A stretch of 64,000 nt of DNA from Hirundichthys speculiger (taxonomy: Eukaryota > Chordata > Actinopteri > Beloniformes > Exocoetidae). The DNA lies in the NCBI GenBank assembly GCA_018398805.1, contig JAGFBZ010000011.1, positions 1,054,001 to 1,118,000 on the forward strand, written 5' to 3'. Below are positions 39,655 through 52,818 of the stretch, piece after piece. Position numbers and translations under genes: made by a program. How positions within the stretch are numbered: the first letter of the stretch is position 1; every line of letters begins with the position of its first letter. Under the pieces are notes generated by a model that worked only from the letters and a program-made list of their open reading frames with translations, ran no database searches and was not told where the DNA came from.

Positions 39655-42526
39655 CTAAAAAGGAAAGAAACAATTGTGTTAGTTGTATCACAACTTTGGA
39701 AAATCTAGGGCTTGAATCAACATTACAGTTGCAGAGCAGAATGGACTAAGAGCAATGCTCTGAAAAAAAGGAGGAGGGCCAGCTAGAGGTCACCAATGGA
39801 TAGAACTGGTATACATCTGATACACACATAAAAAATAGTAACTTCACCACAGCACAGTCATTTCCCTCCTAATTAACAAATCATTTCCAGTGTTGGATGT
39901 TGAAAAATAAGCCTAGACATTTTGACAGACTAGTCATTTTTCCTAAATCAAAATTCATGTTTCAAGAGTTAAAGTTCAGAATGGACAATGAAGGTCACAG
40001 ACTGAAGCCCAAAGCACAATCTGCCCCCCCGACTGCCTGCTCATGATTGTGAGCAGCTCTTTGTCCTTCGCTTTCATGAACAGCCAGTTGTGCAAGATAT
40101 TTCATCAGCAGAACAGATGCAGGAACCATTTTCAATAGTGCAACAGTTAACAAGCGACGGCAGTTGCGCAGGTGTATTGATAACATACATGTTAATGTTG
40201 ATAGTAGATAGGACATAAATTTGAACAGTTTACTGAGTGAATAGCACATTGAGGGGGTCACGCAGTTTCTCAGCTGGTGTTTCCTAATTCTCAAAAACTA
40301 CAATTATTCTATAGAATCTAATAATAATAATAAAAGTTATTTCCTAAATTTAACATTTCCCAAAGTTAACAGTTCTAGCTCTCAGCACTGTCCATTAAAC
40401 AAAATGAGCAGCCACAACTTTCATCAGCATTTCCTATCTTTTACTCCAATTAAAACATGATGAAAGGTGAACCACAGCCAAGTACATTTACTCAAATTAT
40501 ATAATTTTTTTGGCGCTCTTCTTTTACTTGAGTATTTTCATTTGAAACTTTCACTGCATTTAGGATGAAAATATTGTACTTTCTATTCTACTAGAATAGT
40601 AGAATAGAATAAAACCAAGTAGTTTTAGTTACAAGCTCGTAGTTGCTTTTAAGGTCAAGGTTTAAAAATAAGGATAACATACTCTTTAGAAAGAAAACAG
40701 TAAAACATCCCATTCAAAAGGCATTGCACAAGTGGATGTCATCTAACTGTTAACAGTTATCTTTCCATTTAAATTCCTCACTTGGTTTAATCAACAAATG
40801 CTTGACAAGTCCATAACCTTATTACAAAAACTAGCAAACAGATCAAAACTCTTAAAAATGGATCTAGTTTCCTTAGATACAAAACTGCATATAGGATACA
40901 TATAATTGTTTTATTGAAAGATGACAATTTCCAATGATATTCCACGATTTTTCACAGGGATGCAGTATAAAATAATCTTTTTCTACCATCATCTTTACAC
41001 CTCTTGTCATAACACCTAGCCTTAAGGAAAGGAGTCACCCACCCACCCTCTTCTGTAAGGCCAGTCTCCTTTCAAACCGGTGTTACCGCTTTGCTCTGTC
41101 CATTTTTGAGGGACCACAAATGCATTATGATCTGTACATGGGTGGAGACAAGGATGCAAATACTGGAGAGTTCCACTCTGATCAAGGTGTGTGATGTCCC
41201 ACTATCCTACAAATCTGATCAATTCAATTAATTATATATTTTTAAAAGTTTTGTGGCTCAAAGCAAATTGACAGGATTGTGATTTTGAGTGGGCAGTCAT
41301 TTCAATCACAATAATAAATGTTCAATAGCATAGAATATTGATGTTTTTTTCATACATACTCGTTAAGTATTAAATAATTCCACTTCCTGGAGCTACAACA
41401 CCAGTTTACTGACTCATGTATGGGTGGGAAGGACATTTGGCTGGTAATACGTGAGCTCTTATACTTGAATGGGATTTTTTTTGAAGCAGGAAATGTGACT
41501 AAGGACAGGTAGTGCACCGTTTCACCTTGTTCTTTCTTTGCAACCAGCCATGTGCTCACGAATTTCTTACCAAATATTGACCTTCCCAGTAAAAGATCAT
41601 CATCAGCTTGAAGCCAGGGGTCGTGACACCAAGACAAACGCTCAAAGAACTTGCTCATTAAGCCACTCACATCCTGTTGCAATGCTTAAAACTCACAATC
41701 TGTAGTGGTGCATCCACTGTATCCGCCTGTTACGGCTTCCACTCGAGGCTATAGGCAGAAATGCCAGAGGCCTCAGAGGACGCCGGAGGTCAGACTCTTT
41801 TCAATGACTGCTTGGGTGTCTAGTAGAAAGCCGAATAACTTCTGTTTGCAGAGGGTTCAATATTCATATTCACCAAATAATTTGACAGAGGCCATCCTTG
41901 AATATGACGTGGGCCATTCCGGGAATGTAACATTTAACTTTGCATCTACATCGCTGACTGTCCTTTGCTACCACTTTAATTCTACTCTCTTACAAGAAAA
42001 AATAAATAACCGTGAGATCAAATAACTGATTTCAAAAGGTCGATTTAAAAAGTCCACGGTCTTTTCAAAAACAACAGAACTGACTATTTGACTCAGACAA
42101 GAAGGTTATGATAAGAGCATCCTCCTTCCCTGGCCAGCTAACAGATTAGCATTAGCTCGCTATCAAGGTGGTCTGCGGGCGAAAGCATCTCTGGTTAAAA
42201 CTATCACAGCAGCTTCTCAAGCCTGATGACACATATAAGCCATGAAGAAACAAAACTTTAAGACTACTTGGTACCATATACATACAACTGTATGTCACTT
42301 TTCCACTGAAATGACCGCACTCCTCTAGCTATTAGCCATCGAGCTAGCAGCTAGTGGCTTATAACAGCAACAGGCCGAGCATCTCTAATACTCCAATTTA
42401 AACGGGCGGAGAAATCGGACAGCTTTGGTCTCCGCGGCGAATATTTACCCACCGATGGCAGGGCTAGTGTGGCGAATAAAAGAACACTTAGCTGGGTTAT
42501 TTTTATGTGTTAGACACACTACTTAC
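39655..42526 (-). other. vdac1 intron 1
   Basis: About 2.9 kb between the non-coding exon and the ATG exon. No further exon or clear interspersed repeat is seen. An 11-bp palindrome around TAGAATA lies near 40581-40609. Confidence 0.6.
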
Positions 42527-42605
42527 CTCTGAGTTCCAGTCCTGACCGAGAAGGAGCTTGTCAACCGCACAAAGAGAAGAGGGAGGTGGGGCCGCGGCAC
42601 TACGT
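42527..42605 (-). other. vdac1: vdac1 non-coding first exon and core promoter
   Basis: A consensus donor follows CTGGAACTCAGAG: GTAAGT begins at 42526 on the minus strand. Just upstream is GC-rich DNA (CCGCGGCCCC, CTCTTCTC) in an otherwise AT-rich region. This matches the VDAC1 layout of a 5' UTR exon before the ATG exon. The next exon starts at 39654, so intron 1 is about 2.9 kb. The upstream limit near 42605 is a guess. Confidence 0.6.
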
Positions 42606-43003
42606 TATAACACACGAGCAGCAGCAGCGGAACAGCGCCAACCTGTCACAATCAAAGACGACGCCTTTACTTTCAGACCAAGAGGGTTCACTCCACATGC
42701 TAACATTTTATCCTAAGTAGTATCAGAAATTTAAGTAAATAAAATGAGCGAGTCAAGTACATTCAATCAACCAACAACGCACTTGTATTAATGTAATTTC
42801 AGAGAGAAATGTTGTAATTGTAACTCAATACACTTTTTTGGTTTATAGTGACTTTGTAGAATTCTATCCATCACCCAAAAGTTACCAATTGTAAAATCAT
42901 GTACTTTCTCTAAATGCCCAGAAAAGTAAAAAATGTACTTTATCTTTGACAGTCTGATGGAGCTCAACACGAAACGGAAATAGCAAAGAGGGAATTATCT
43001 TAC
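42606..43003. other. Region between the two candidate vdac1 starts
   Basis: About 400 bp upstream of the vdac1 first exon, GC-richer near 42640 and AT-rich after 42720. No exon recognised. Confidence 0.4.
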
Positions 43004-43085
43004 CCTTGAGCCCTTCTTGAATCCTCTCGCTGGGATGAGTGACGTATTACGTGAACGCAGGCGCAGTTTTCACTTCAAACACGCA
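43004..43085 (-). promoter_or_regulatory. Possible second promoter/alternative first exon with CRE-like and NRF1-like sites
   Basis: TGACGT (43040-43045), TTACGTGA (43047-43054) and CGCAGGCGCA (43056-43065) are tightly clustered. A donor-like CAAGG then GTAAGA follows on the minus strand at 43003. About 400 bp upstream of the vdac1 first exon this could be an alternative start for vdac1, or a divergent promoter. NRF1-like sites are common in genes for mitochondrial proteins. Confidence 0.35.
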
Positions 43086-46000
43086 GCATCGGCAAAATTT
43101 AAGTATAATGTTTAGTCGGATGATTTTTGTCTCAGGCTAACAGGCAAAAATAAAAAGATCATTAATTAAAATAATTAAGAATGTCAACCTGGCGGGATTA
43201 CGTTCATTTCAGTTTACTTCAGAAATATCGCCTTTACCAGCTCTCTCTGAAAGAGGGATACACCATGGACAGATCTCCAATCCATTGCAGAGCAAGAGGG
43301 AATATTTTAACATAGATATGACAAGTAATAATATATTAATGCATTGAAATTATATTTATAAAACTGTATTAAAATCTAGTTAAAAAAAACTGTAGACAAG
43401 TCAAATTCCAGTAATAAAGTCTTAAAAATACATGCTTAAATTAGAGTCTATGGGACATCTAAATATGCCTTAAGGCAATAAAAATATCCAATTCTGAAAG
43501 ACAGCTAGCTGAAAGCCATTTGACCATGTTTGGTTTAAAACCTGGAAACCATTTACTGAATGGCCCCAGAAAAAATATTTATTTCTTATTCTAGTCGCAA
43601 CTTGCACATTAGTTCAGAGAAATGCAATAAAAATGATTCTCAAAGAAACTTTGACATCCCTCATCCTCCCGAATGTGCAAGGCAGGGCTGTGAAAAGTTT
43701 TGCAGTTTTAATTTTGGGCAGAGAATTTCACAGAAACACAGCCGTGTGGTTGAGACAGTGGAATGCTGCCAAAACCCAAGGTGCTTCCTTTGCAGCAGGT
43801 AGGCCTACAGCTGCCAGCAGAAAGCTCACAAATGAGACACCTCCTGCCGCAGAAACATATTCAGTCTTGGAGTTTAAGGGCTGTAGATTTTAGCCTGTCT
43901 CTGTTTGGGAATTACTGCATTAATAAAAACAGAAATTGTTGATAGAAATGAGTGAAGGACTTTATCAGTTGATCAGGAAACTAATTAGTGAATTATGCGG
44001 CTATCTGTGGCTGGTTATGCTGTTTTGTGTGTTTTTTTTTTTTTTTTATTCATTATTATTTTTTCGGTCAAAAGCTTAAGTGCAAAAACCCATCAGAAAG
44101 CTTTCTGGACTGGAGGGGCTGAGCTACGTGTTGCATTAAAACATTTCACCAGTAGATGTCACTGTTGCCGTTGCCGCTTAAACCTGGATTTTCAGAGAAA
44201 CACTGCAGCGGTTCAGCCTGTCGGTTCTTTAAGTTTTCCACAGAGTAATTTAGATAATGTGTCGGCAACGTTTAAGTACTTTAATACGTTTATTTTCAAC
44301 TTTAGATCAATTTTCTGGCAAATAGTAATTTTCCAAACTTGAAGAGTTACTTCTAACAACAATGAGACGTTTTAATTTTGATACACTTGTGATCATTATC
44401 TCACAGGTTTTTTTGTGTTTTTTCTTTCACTGAAAAGACTCAGATTTTGTGAAGTATCTTATCTTTTTCTCTTTAAAAAAATACAATTTTACTGTATTTA
44501 TTGAAATGTATCGTAGAATGATGTTTTATTCCTGCACAAGCAGCAGCAGAGATTCTTTTTCTTTTTTTTTTACAATTTATTTTTCAGACTTTTTGGGCAG
44601 TCCTGTTTGTTTCCAGCATAGGGATCAAATTTTTTAAGTACGAGTAAAAGTAAAATATTATGCTCACACACATTTCTCAAAGAAAATAAAATACTAGCAT
44701 TTGAGTTTCTTAAAGGGAAATGATTAATATGCAAAATATTCAGTTTATAAGCTTAACTTCGGGAGAAAAATCAATGCTGAATACATTTTGTCACTTGCCA
44801 AGAGATCTTTTAGCTAAAGGTGCATTTTTAAAATTATACTGAATATTAAGTATGGATTATCTTATTTCTCCTGCCACGAAATTATTAATTTTAATTAAGA
44901 TGTCTAACTTTTACCTGTGACAAGCTGCAGCAGACAGACTGATCTGCTTTTTAAAAGGTGATTTTTTTTTTCTTTTTCTTTTAGATAATTGCTCAAATAA
45001 TGCCAGCTGGCTTCTTTTCAACCACCTCAGTGATCTTTCCAGAGTCCTGTGGTTTTTGGCACATTTTAATGGAATGTCATTATAAAATGTTTTCATGGAT
45101 TTTATCTTTCAAGATATCTAAAGGCAGTCATGATGGGAAACAGTGATTAATAGCAATAATTAAAGTCACAATTGCAAACAGCGTGACTCATAAACAAAAA
45201 AGGGACGTCTGAGGATGGATGAGAAGAGATAATCAGTTCTTTACTCATTCACCAACAGGCACAGCTTGTTGCCATTAAATAAACATATTTAAGTTATTTC
45301 CTCATGTCTATTTAGGAGCTCCTTCTCTGTTCTACGCTCTTGCGTCACTGAATCTCAAGTAACATTTAATCAACAGCAAGTAACATGTTTGTCGCCTGTC
45401 GGTCGCCTTCAGAGGCAGCCAAAAAATTAATTTCTAGATTATCCTCGAGTCATATCTGGATTCCCTGCTTTCATCCCCCAAGCTTCAAAGCCAGCGCTGT
45501 GCTCACTTCAAACAGTCGTCACCGAGTGCCAGTCAAACCCTGCTCCAAAAGACAACAAACGCTGACGAAAATGTTAATCAACCCGGGCCAAGCATCACCA
45601 AAGTAAATAAAATAAATTGTAAACAGATGCCATAATATGTAACATATGTAAAAAATATAGCAGCCTGTCATCTGACTTCTTATTTTTTAATTTAGTGGTT
45701 CATGCACCGTCCAAGCTCCTCCACCTCTTCCCCTTCTTCCCTTGCCATCCATCCCAAACCCTCTCTTATGAGTCAATAACTTCACTGCATGCTGCTGCTT
45801 TTTCCAGCCCTGAGTGGAAGTCCATAACCCAGGGTCTGCTTAATTCGCTGGTATAAATCACTTCGCTCATGTTCAAACAGTCCAACAGCCGTAACCTTTT
45901 TACCTTCATCTCTGCGGGATCAAATGCATCCTGCAGCATGTGTAAAAAGGTTTTTGTAGACCATTTAATGGCTCAGAGTTTCCACTGCTTCAAATTTGGA

Positions 46001-46977
46001 AGGATATCTGCCATTAAAAGGAACGCTGAGAGAGATGATAGGTCTAAATGGGTGGATAAAGTCACTCATTCGGTCCATGGACACCTTCCAAAAGAATCCA
46101 AATGAAAACTACTGATGCAAAGCAAAGGAGGTTTTCATTGCGAGACAATATTTGTGTCGGTTCAGACTCATAAAATAGCATGACAATATCGACGGGACTC
46201 TCACTGAGGCAACTAACGAAAGAAATGTTTTTAAATTATTGTTTTCTTGTTGTTTTCGAAGCTGAACAAATAACATATGCTTGTAGGCACTTGATAGAGA
46301 ACTTAGATGGTGAATAACACATCCACATCTGTGTCAAAGAGCAGTCCTGCTGAATTTTATTGTATTCAATCAATTCAAGCAGAAGTCAGTCAGTTCACTG
46401 TTGATATTGCATGAGAGTGTCCGTCTTTGTTTAGTATGAGTAACCAAGCGCAAGATGTCCTGGGACACGCTGATGTCATGTCGCCTTGAAGGAACAATGA
46501 GAGTCCTTGGACCAAACAGTAGAGTTTGTGTGAAGTTTTCCTCCTCCTCCTCTCAGAGTGGCATTGATGAGACCTCGCGCTCTGAAAAATCAGGAAGAGA
46601 GTAAAGAAAATCAGTGTGCAGCTTTCACTCCATTTATCTGCCTGAACCATCAGACCTGTTCGTAATGTGAAGGTATTAGAACGACAGCAACCGTAAAAGC
46701 AAACATCAAAGGGAAAACAAAGTGGAAACAAGCGTTTTGTCATTTTACATTTCAGCCCGCTCAACGTGAAAATTCACACATTTGTTTGCCTTTTTAGTCT
46801 TGATCAGCATTGTGTTGATAAGTGGGTGGTATGATTGGAAAAGTGAGATGCTTTCCTGTTTGAACTTTTGCTCATAAACTAAGAGGCATGAGAAAATGTC
46901 AAGGCTCAGCTGTGGTCAGAGTGCTGCAAACGGAGCAGTGACGCATTTTCAGCTTGAGTTTGTGTGCGTCTGCTTGC

Positions 46978-47015
<38 letters not shown>

Positions 47016-47850
47016 TGTACTGTTTGTGTGTGACACTGTACGTATACAGCAGATGCTGCGATCTTTATCTCTCATTCATGGCATCCAAGGAAATGTAGCG
47101 TAAGCTGGTTAACAGTCAGTTTCTCAGTATCTGCAGCGCACAGATGAGCTGATAGTCACCAGCGCCGCTCGTGCAGACACCTGCTGTTGCTCTGTGGAAA
47201 CTGAAGTAATGCTAAAGCATTGCCCAACGGGGTGTGCTTTGCCTTGCTGCTTCACCGATTGCCTTTTTCAATGTTTCATAGTTGATTTAAAAGGGAAATG
47301 TTATCTGGATGTAGTGTAGATCATCAAATCACAGTATTTCACATGCAGCATCCAGTTTAAGTCCAATATGACACGATAGAACAATTTTATAAATGAGCTT
47401 TGTCTAATGGAAAATTACAAAATAGATACAAAGTGAAAGTTGTTTCAATAACACTGATGCCAGTTTTTGTCACGTGGCCCAGCCTGACTTTAAAAGTAGC
47501 TTTAATTTGCACCTGCTCCACATTTGTACCTTGCAGATGGAGCAGGACTCATCAACCTGGCTACTCAGAAGTGGCACTTGTGAGTGTCAATCAGGGGTCT
47601 ATTGTAGCCACAAGTCTCGATTTGGGTGGACTTATAATGTCCAAACCTATGACCAAACAGCGAACGAACACAAAAGTGAAATGAGTTATAAGAAAGAAAA
47701 GATGTACGTATATAAGGATTTACAGCCCCAGGGAAGAAACATATGGCATGTCTGATCTCCCAGCCATCACCCATCAAACATCATGATGCTTCCATCTGTT
47801 TTTTATGTCTATGTGGCCAAAAAGAATAAAATTTGTTATGGATTGATATA
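43086..47850. other. Intergenic, no gene seen
   Basis: No convincing exon. There is a weak repeat-like block near 43250-43310 (ACACCATGGACAGATCTCC), A/T tracts, and an (AG)n tract at 46981. Open frames of 80-124 codons have no domain resemblance. Some stretches (45700-46100, 46500-46700) have even composition and may be regulatory, but nothing in the sequence proves it. Confidence 0.45.
46981..47012. repeat. (AG)n microsatellite
   Basis: Sixteen uninterrupted AG units. Confidence 0.97.
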
Positions 47851-48529
47851 CAGTGATCCCGTGGCAATTCGCGGTTTTAGTTATTCGTGGATTTTTCAGA
47901 AATATATAATATAATTAAAAAAAAAAATTAAAAATTGCGGCAACATCATAGGATGTTGTGTTGTTCTCTCACAGTGAAGAAATGTTGTGAGCCAGCCTGG
48001 CCCCTTTAAGAAGGTAGCCTTATGGGTAATGATGTGGCCTTATGGGTAATGGAGTGTGTGTGTCGTGGGACGGCAGAAGAAAACGGGGTTAGATGAAAAG
48101 TGGAGTGAGCATCAAGAGCAGCCCAGCGTGTAAAGATTTAGATTCTCTGTTAACCGACAGGAATCCGAACAATACAACCTGTGTGATGTTACAAGTTCCT
48201 GCAGTGCCAGAATAAAGTGCCGTTCCATGCAGAGAAAACCAGACTTTTTCTTTTGTTGTTGTTAGCGTGTTACCCGCTAATTACGAGCCAAAAATAGCAC
48301 AATACCAGCGGTTTCTTTACTACGGTTCAGAGACCAGAGGCTGTGAAGGTAACAGAAAGACCACAGTTGAGCCTTTGTCTTGTTTCGCTGCAGTGCCTCG
48401 CTACTTTTTTGTGGTTTTAAAACATATTTTAAACACATTATTGAGGCTCGGAGGGCTCTGGCTCCAATTCGCAGATTTTTGATTTTTTTTTTTGGGTCCC
48501 CATTAACCGCAAAAAATAAGGGATCACTG
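47851..48529. mobile_element. Tigger/pogo-like MITE, copy 1 (full, 679 bp)
   Basis: The ends CAGTGATCCCGTGGCAATTC and ..AAGGGATCACTG are inverted and flanked by TA at 47849-47850 and 48530-48531. Subterminal GCGG/CCGC motifs are typical of Tigger-type ends. The internal open frames carry no transposase. Confidence 0.8.
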
Positions 48530-48531
48530 TA

Positions 48532-49008
48532 TAGCTTCTTCTTTGCATGATGGAGCTTTAACCTGCAGTTGTGCATGGCACAGCAACTGTGTTCTGAGAC
48601 AATGATTTCTGGAAGTGTTCCTGTGTTCATGCAGTAATTATTTACAGAATTACAGAAATCATGTCTGTTGTTAATGCAGTGGCACCTGAGGGCCCAAAGA
48701 TAACTGACAACCAGTACTGATTTTGAGTCATTGCAGCACCCAGTCTGCCCTCAGTCCAACAGGTAAACTGCTGGAAAACGATGCTCTTCTACAAGCTGTG
48801 ACCTGGTTTGGACATTTCAAAAGGGATTTTGGTACAGCTGATGACAACAGAAACTGTACGAAGGAAAAAGGTAATTTTAAAAAGCTTTCTAAATTACAGT
48901 CTGTGTCGGGAATATCTCTCCGACAGTGGCTCTTCATTTGTGGCGGCTGAAGAGTTTCCGTGAGAACTGCAGGAAATCATGTCTTTTATTAATGCAGTGC
49001 CACCTGAA
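48532..49008. other. Spacer between Tigger-like copies
   Basis: Contains a roughly 37-bp near-duplicate pair, 48654-48690 and 48971-49009 (shared GAAATCATGTCT and TTAATGCAGT). No gene. Confidence 0.6.
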
Positions 49009-49177
49009 GACCACAGTTGAGCCTTTGTCTTGTTTCGCTGCAGTGCCTCACTACTTTTTGGGGGTTTTTAAACATATTTTAAACACATTATTGAGGATCT
49101 GGGGGCTCCAGCTCCATTTCGCGGATTTTGGGGGGGGACACCGGTCGCCATTAACCGCGAAAAATAAGGGATTCCTG
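49009..49177 (+). mobile_element. Tigger/pogo-like MITE, copy 2 (right end only)
   Basis: Matches the last ~175 bp of copy 1: CCACAGTTGAGCCTTTGTCT, TTTCGCTGCAGTGCCTC, ATTAACCGCGAAAAATAAGG, then a mutated end ATTCCTG. Confidence 0.85.
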
Positions 49178-51210
49178 TATGCTGTTTTGTGACTATTTTC
49201 TAAAGCTTCCATAACACTCTGAGTCCTACATCTTCCTCAGCTTAAACTGCAACCGAATGTTGGTTTTAAAGTTTTCTCACCTTATCAGCCTTTATTTTTC
49301 TCCCCCTAAATGGATGGATAAGCACTGGTATTATGCTAATTGCGACTCTTGAGGAGTTAAATGAGCACTGACAGTTTGCTGCTAAGCTTTTATTAAGGAT
49401 GTCTCTTTAAAGGTGCCCCTGCAGTAATGACAGAGCTTTACTGACGGGGCGGCTGAGCCACCATCCACGGCTCTCGAAGGCCCTTTGGATAAAGCGCATT
49501 CACCAGCTGACATACAATACCCCGAATCGGTCCAAGTAAATTCTGCACTCAAGAAAAGCTTCTCGCTTATAGCCCGATTCACATCTGCCGCTGATAACCA
49601 CAATGTAAAACCACAGACTTGGCAGCAGCAGCGAGGCGTTGCCCCTATGAGCACTTTTACCACAAACTCTCAAACTGCCAAGCCCCCTGCTGTACGCTGC
49701 ATCCAGGATCAATGTGTGTCCTGAATACTGGATTCTGTAATCAACCCATTCTCCATATTCTGCCCCTCAGGTACCGCGCCAACATCAAAGGAGGTAAAAG
49801 ATGGTGTGGTATCTCTGCGTGCCTGTGCCCTCCGCTGTGTAAACCAGCCCGGCTTTCTGCCCCCAGACACAGGTGGGGGGGGGAGTGGAAGAGCAGCCGA
49901 AGAAATTTGATTTCATGACTGTCTTGTTGTTACCTGGAAGGTAGGGCTGTGGTTTGTGAAATTTAGCAGGTTCTGCCTGCACCTGGTTACAAGCTGATCA
50001 CACCGATGCCTCTTTACACCACAAGATCAGATATAGAAATCCTACAACTAAAGGATCAAGTTTTATGATTACAGTGTACAGCAAAGGTTAGAAGCGTGTC
50101 GAGATGTCACTCGGTAAGGCAGAGATAACATTTCAACTCTGGAACTTGACACAAGAGAGAAAAGGGGTTTAAAAAAAAAAAAAAACATAAAGACATTTCA
50201 CATTTTCTACAAAATAAAACAAGCATAAACTATATTCTTTTGATTCACAGTGAATTATCCAAAATGAGATTTTTTTTTTTTTCTTTGCTCATCTTGGACG
50301 ACTCACAGCTCAGTTAGCACATATTTCCACTACTGCAGTGACACTCTCATGGACAGATGTCTGGAACGTTTACCCTTCACTTCCAAAACATTTCTCCTAC
50401 CTGTTCATCCCACAAACGCCTCCCACTTAGACAACTGATGATGCGAATTGGATAAAGACGAAAAGCCGATGAGTGAAATTGCACTCAAATCATTAGGCTT
50501 ATATCTGTAATTATATCACATCTAATTTGTATCAACATGTAAAACAAAACTTTAAATACGCGAAGTAATTGCGATGGTGTGGCTAATCAACTTGGGAGGT
50601 TTCTTGGTTGTTTTTACCTATTTGCTTTCATTTTTTACTCTAAAATTATTTCCTCCCTTTTCCTCAAAATAAGGTTTTCAGTCGATTAACAAAAGGAATT
50701 GAAAAAAAATGATTGTGTAGAAACGAGAAGAAGCTAGGATTTATTGTGCCATTTCAGTTTCTAGCAAGTAAGAAATGTCGAGTCAGTTAGCAGTCACACA
50801 GTGTTGGTTTCATTCATTCACAGTAAAAATGTTTGGCATCTTCCATCGGCTGAGTGCGATTAGATCGGGTTGTCAACATAATGACTTAAAAGGACTTTAT
50901 TATTTGACATTAAATAAGTCAGTTTCTTTTATCAGGTGAGTTTTGTTTGATTCGTGTCATCGGCCACCTTCGTGGTTTGATGAAAGAACTTGGTTGCTCT
51001 TTGACACTTTTGCTCAAACATTAAAACTGTGGTGAATTACAGAGGAAAAGGCCCAGAAAGAGAGGCCGCGCACTCAACTGAAAGTTCCTGGCACCGAATA
51101 TCAAGCCCAGAGCAAGTGGTAACCTTAGTGCGCTTTCTGATCTTCAACGGAATTTCCAACATAAAAATCAACAGAATTGGCTTTTATCTTCTTAGGATGT
51201 CAGCCAGATA
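49178..51210. other. Intergenic, no gene seen
   Basis: 49380-49920 is GC-richer with overlapping frames on both strands (up to 99 codons). None resembles a known domain and none is bordered by good splice sites. Confidence 0.45.
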
Positions 51211-51211
51211 C

Positions 51212-51400
51212 TGAAAGGCAGATGAATGCTTTTATCACCAACAGACTTGACTACTGTAATGCCCTTTTACTTTTCTGGAAAATCCTGGATAAACTGCTAA
51301 TGCAAAAGCAGAAGCAGATGCTGGTTTAGATTTTAATGTTGCGTTATTGCTTTTAAATCCGTCAGTGGACCCTTGGTGCTCACTATATTACATGTTCCCC
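51212..51400 (+). pseudogene. LINE reverse-transcriptase C-terminal fragment
   Basis: MNAFITNRLDYCNALLLFWK with a following DKLLMQKQ matches the HAFITSRLDYCNSLLYGLP block of fish LINE ORF2 proteins. The continuation is frame-broken (SVDPWCSLYYM-like text at 51364-51396). Confidence 0.7.
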
Positions 51401-52818
51401 TTGGATCCTCTGTTTAAAAGTCATCTAGTCTTTTTATGCGTATTTTTTATTCTATGACAAACACCATCAGTGTTGCAGCTTTACTGAAAAGCACATGATT
51501 AGGCTTGACTTTGCTTAACATGTGACATTGAGCAAAAATCCCATTCTACAATTTCCAGCGATCACACACCTTTTGATTCTGTAAAAGTAACCCTTCCACT
51601 CTAAAGAGTTGAATCATTTTTTTTGTAAATGCAGTATAGGTTGCATTTGCATCATGCAGTGGTGACTTTGCTTTAGTTGTTGAAACAGGTCTTTTTGATA
51701 TATAAAAGACAAAATATGTAAGACTAAATCTTTTTTTCTGTATTCTAAAAGTTAGATTTAACATCAGTACCTACGTTTTGCAAGATTGCAGCAACATAAG
51801 GCAATCTTTAAGCATTGAAAATTCACTTTGAACCTGAAGGTTTATTCCATTTACAGAAGGCAGGCACCTCTGACAAGGTTACAGTTTGTTCTATCAGTGC
51901 AGTACAAAGAATTTTCCATACAGGGGTCTGATCAACGCAGATCTTTCAGGGGTTGTGCAATTTGTTCTGTCCTGATACACCGTGCCTCACTGTCTTCACA
52001 AAGCCTCAACAGGCGTGTGAAGATCTTTGAACTAAAAGAGATGTGGAACAAAAAAAATCAGACAAGGCTGTTGTTTGGGCGTAACGATGTTGTTTGTTGA
52101 GATGCTGGCGGTTGAGTGTAAATGCCAGGAGCATCTGAGCGCCTAACGAACAGCACACAGGCGCGCGTACGCTACTCACCCTGAAGACCCTTGAAGAGGC
52201 TGCATTCACACAGAGGCACACAAACCAGCTCTCGTCTCTTCTGTCTGCCTCTTTCAGAACCAGAAACTTTGCCAGACGTGTCCGTTGATCACCTGAAAAA
52301 GTCAATATGAAGATCAATATTGGTTTCTGTACAAAAAAAAAAAAGAAACTCGATGGATCCAATCAATATTTTGTTGTCTCAGACATTATCTGTCATGCTG
52401 TGAAGGAGAACACTTCTTCTTTTTCTTTGTTTTCTTTTTTTAACTTGTTGTGGCTCTGGAAACCTGTGTTCATACATTTACATGCATTTTTACGAGGAAG
52501 CTGTGCCTCTGCGGTCTAATCTGCCCAACAAATCAGATGTGAAAACTATCATCCTACAGTTAATACAAAAAGCACTATTAATTGTTATTGTATTCAATCT
52601 GATTAACCTTTTTTCCCTTTTAGAGGCTCTTGTGTAGGCTCTGATATAAAAATGCAATCATCAACATTTTCTTTTCTTTTTTTTTTCTTCAAAGGTTTCC
52701 AAGCGTGATACATTCACTGAAGAGGCTGCAGTTCAGCAGCATCATTTTTAAATATTCAATAGCTGAGGCTGTTGTTTAGTTCCTAATTATGGGTTTGATT
52801 GGGTAGGAGTAAAGATGC
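51401..52818. other. Intergenic, no gene seen
   Basis: No exon recognised. T-rich tracts at 52425 and 52668. The 118-aa frame at 52006-52362 (-) begins in an A/T tract and has no identity. Confidence 0.5.

Noticed and set aside
42120..42480. Possible divergent gene start opposite vdac1
   Set aside because: The GC-richer DNA is explained by the vdac1 promoter side. No open frame with start and donor in a good context was found on the plus strand.
49382..49920. Cluster of overlapping frames in a GC-richer stretch
   Set aside because: Several frames on both strands are open at once, none with a domain or bordering splice sites, so I did not call a gene.
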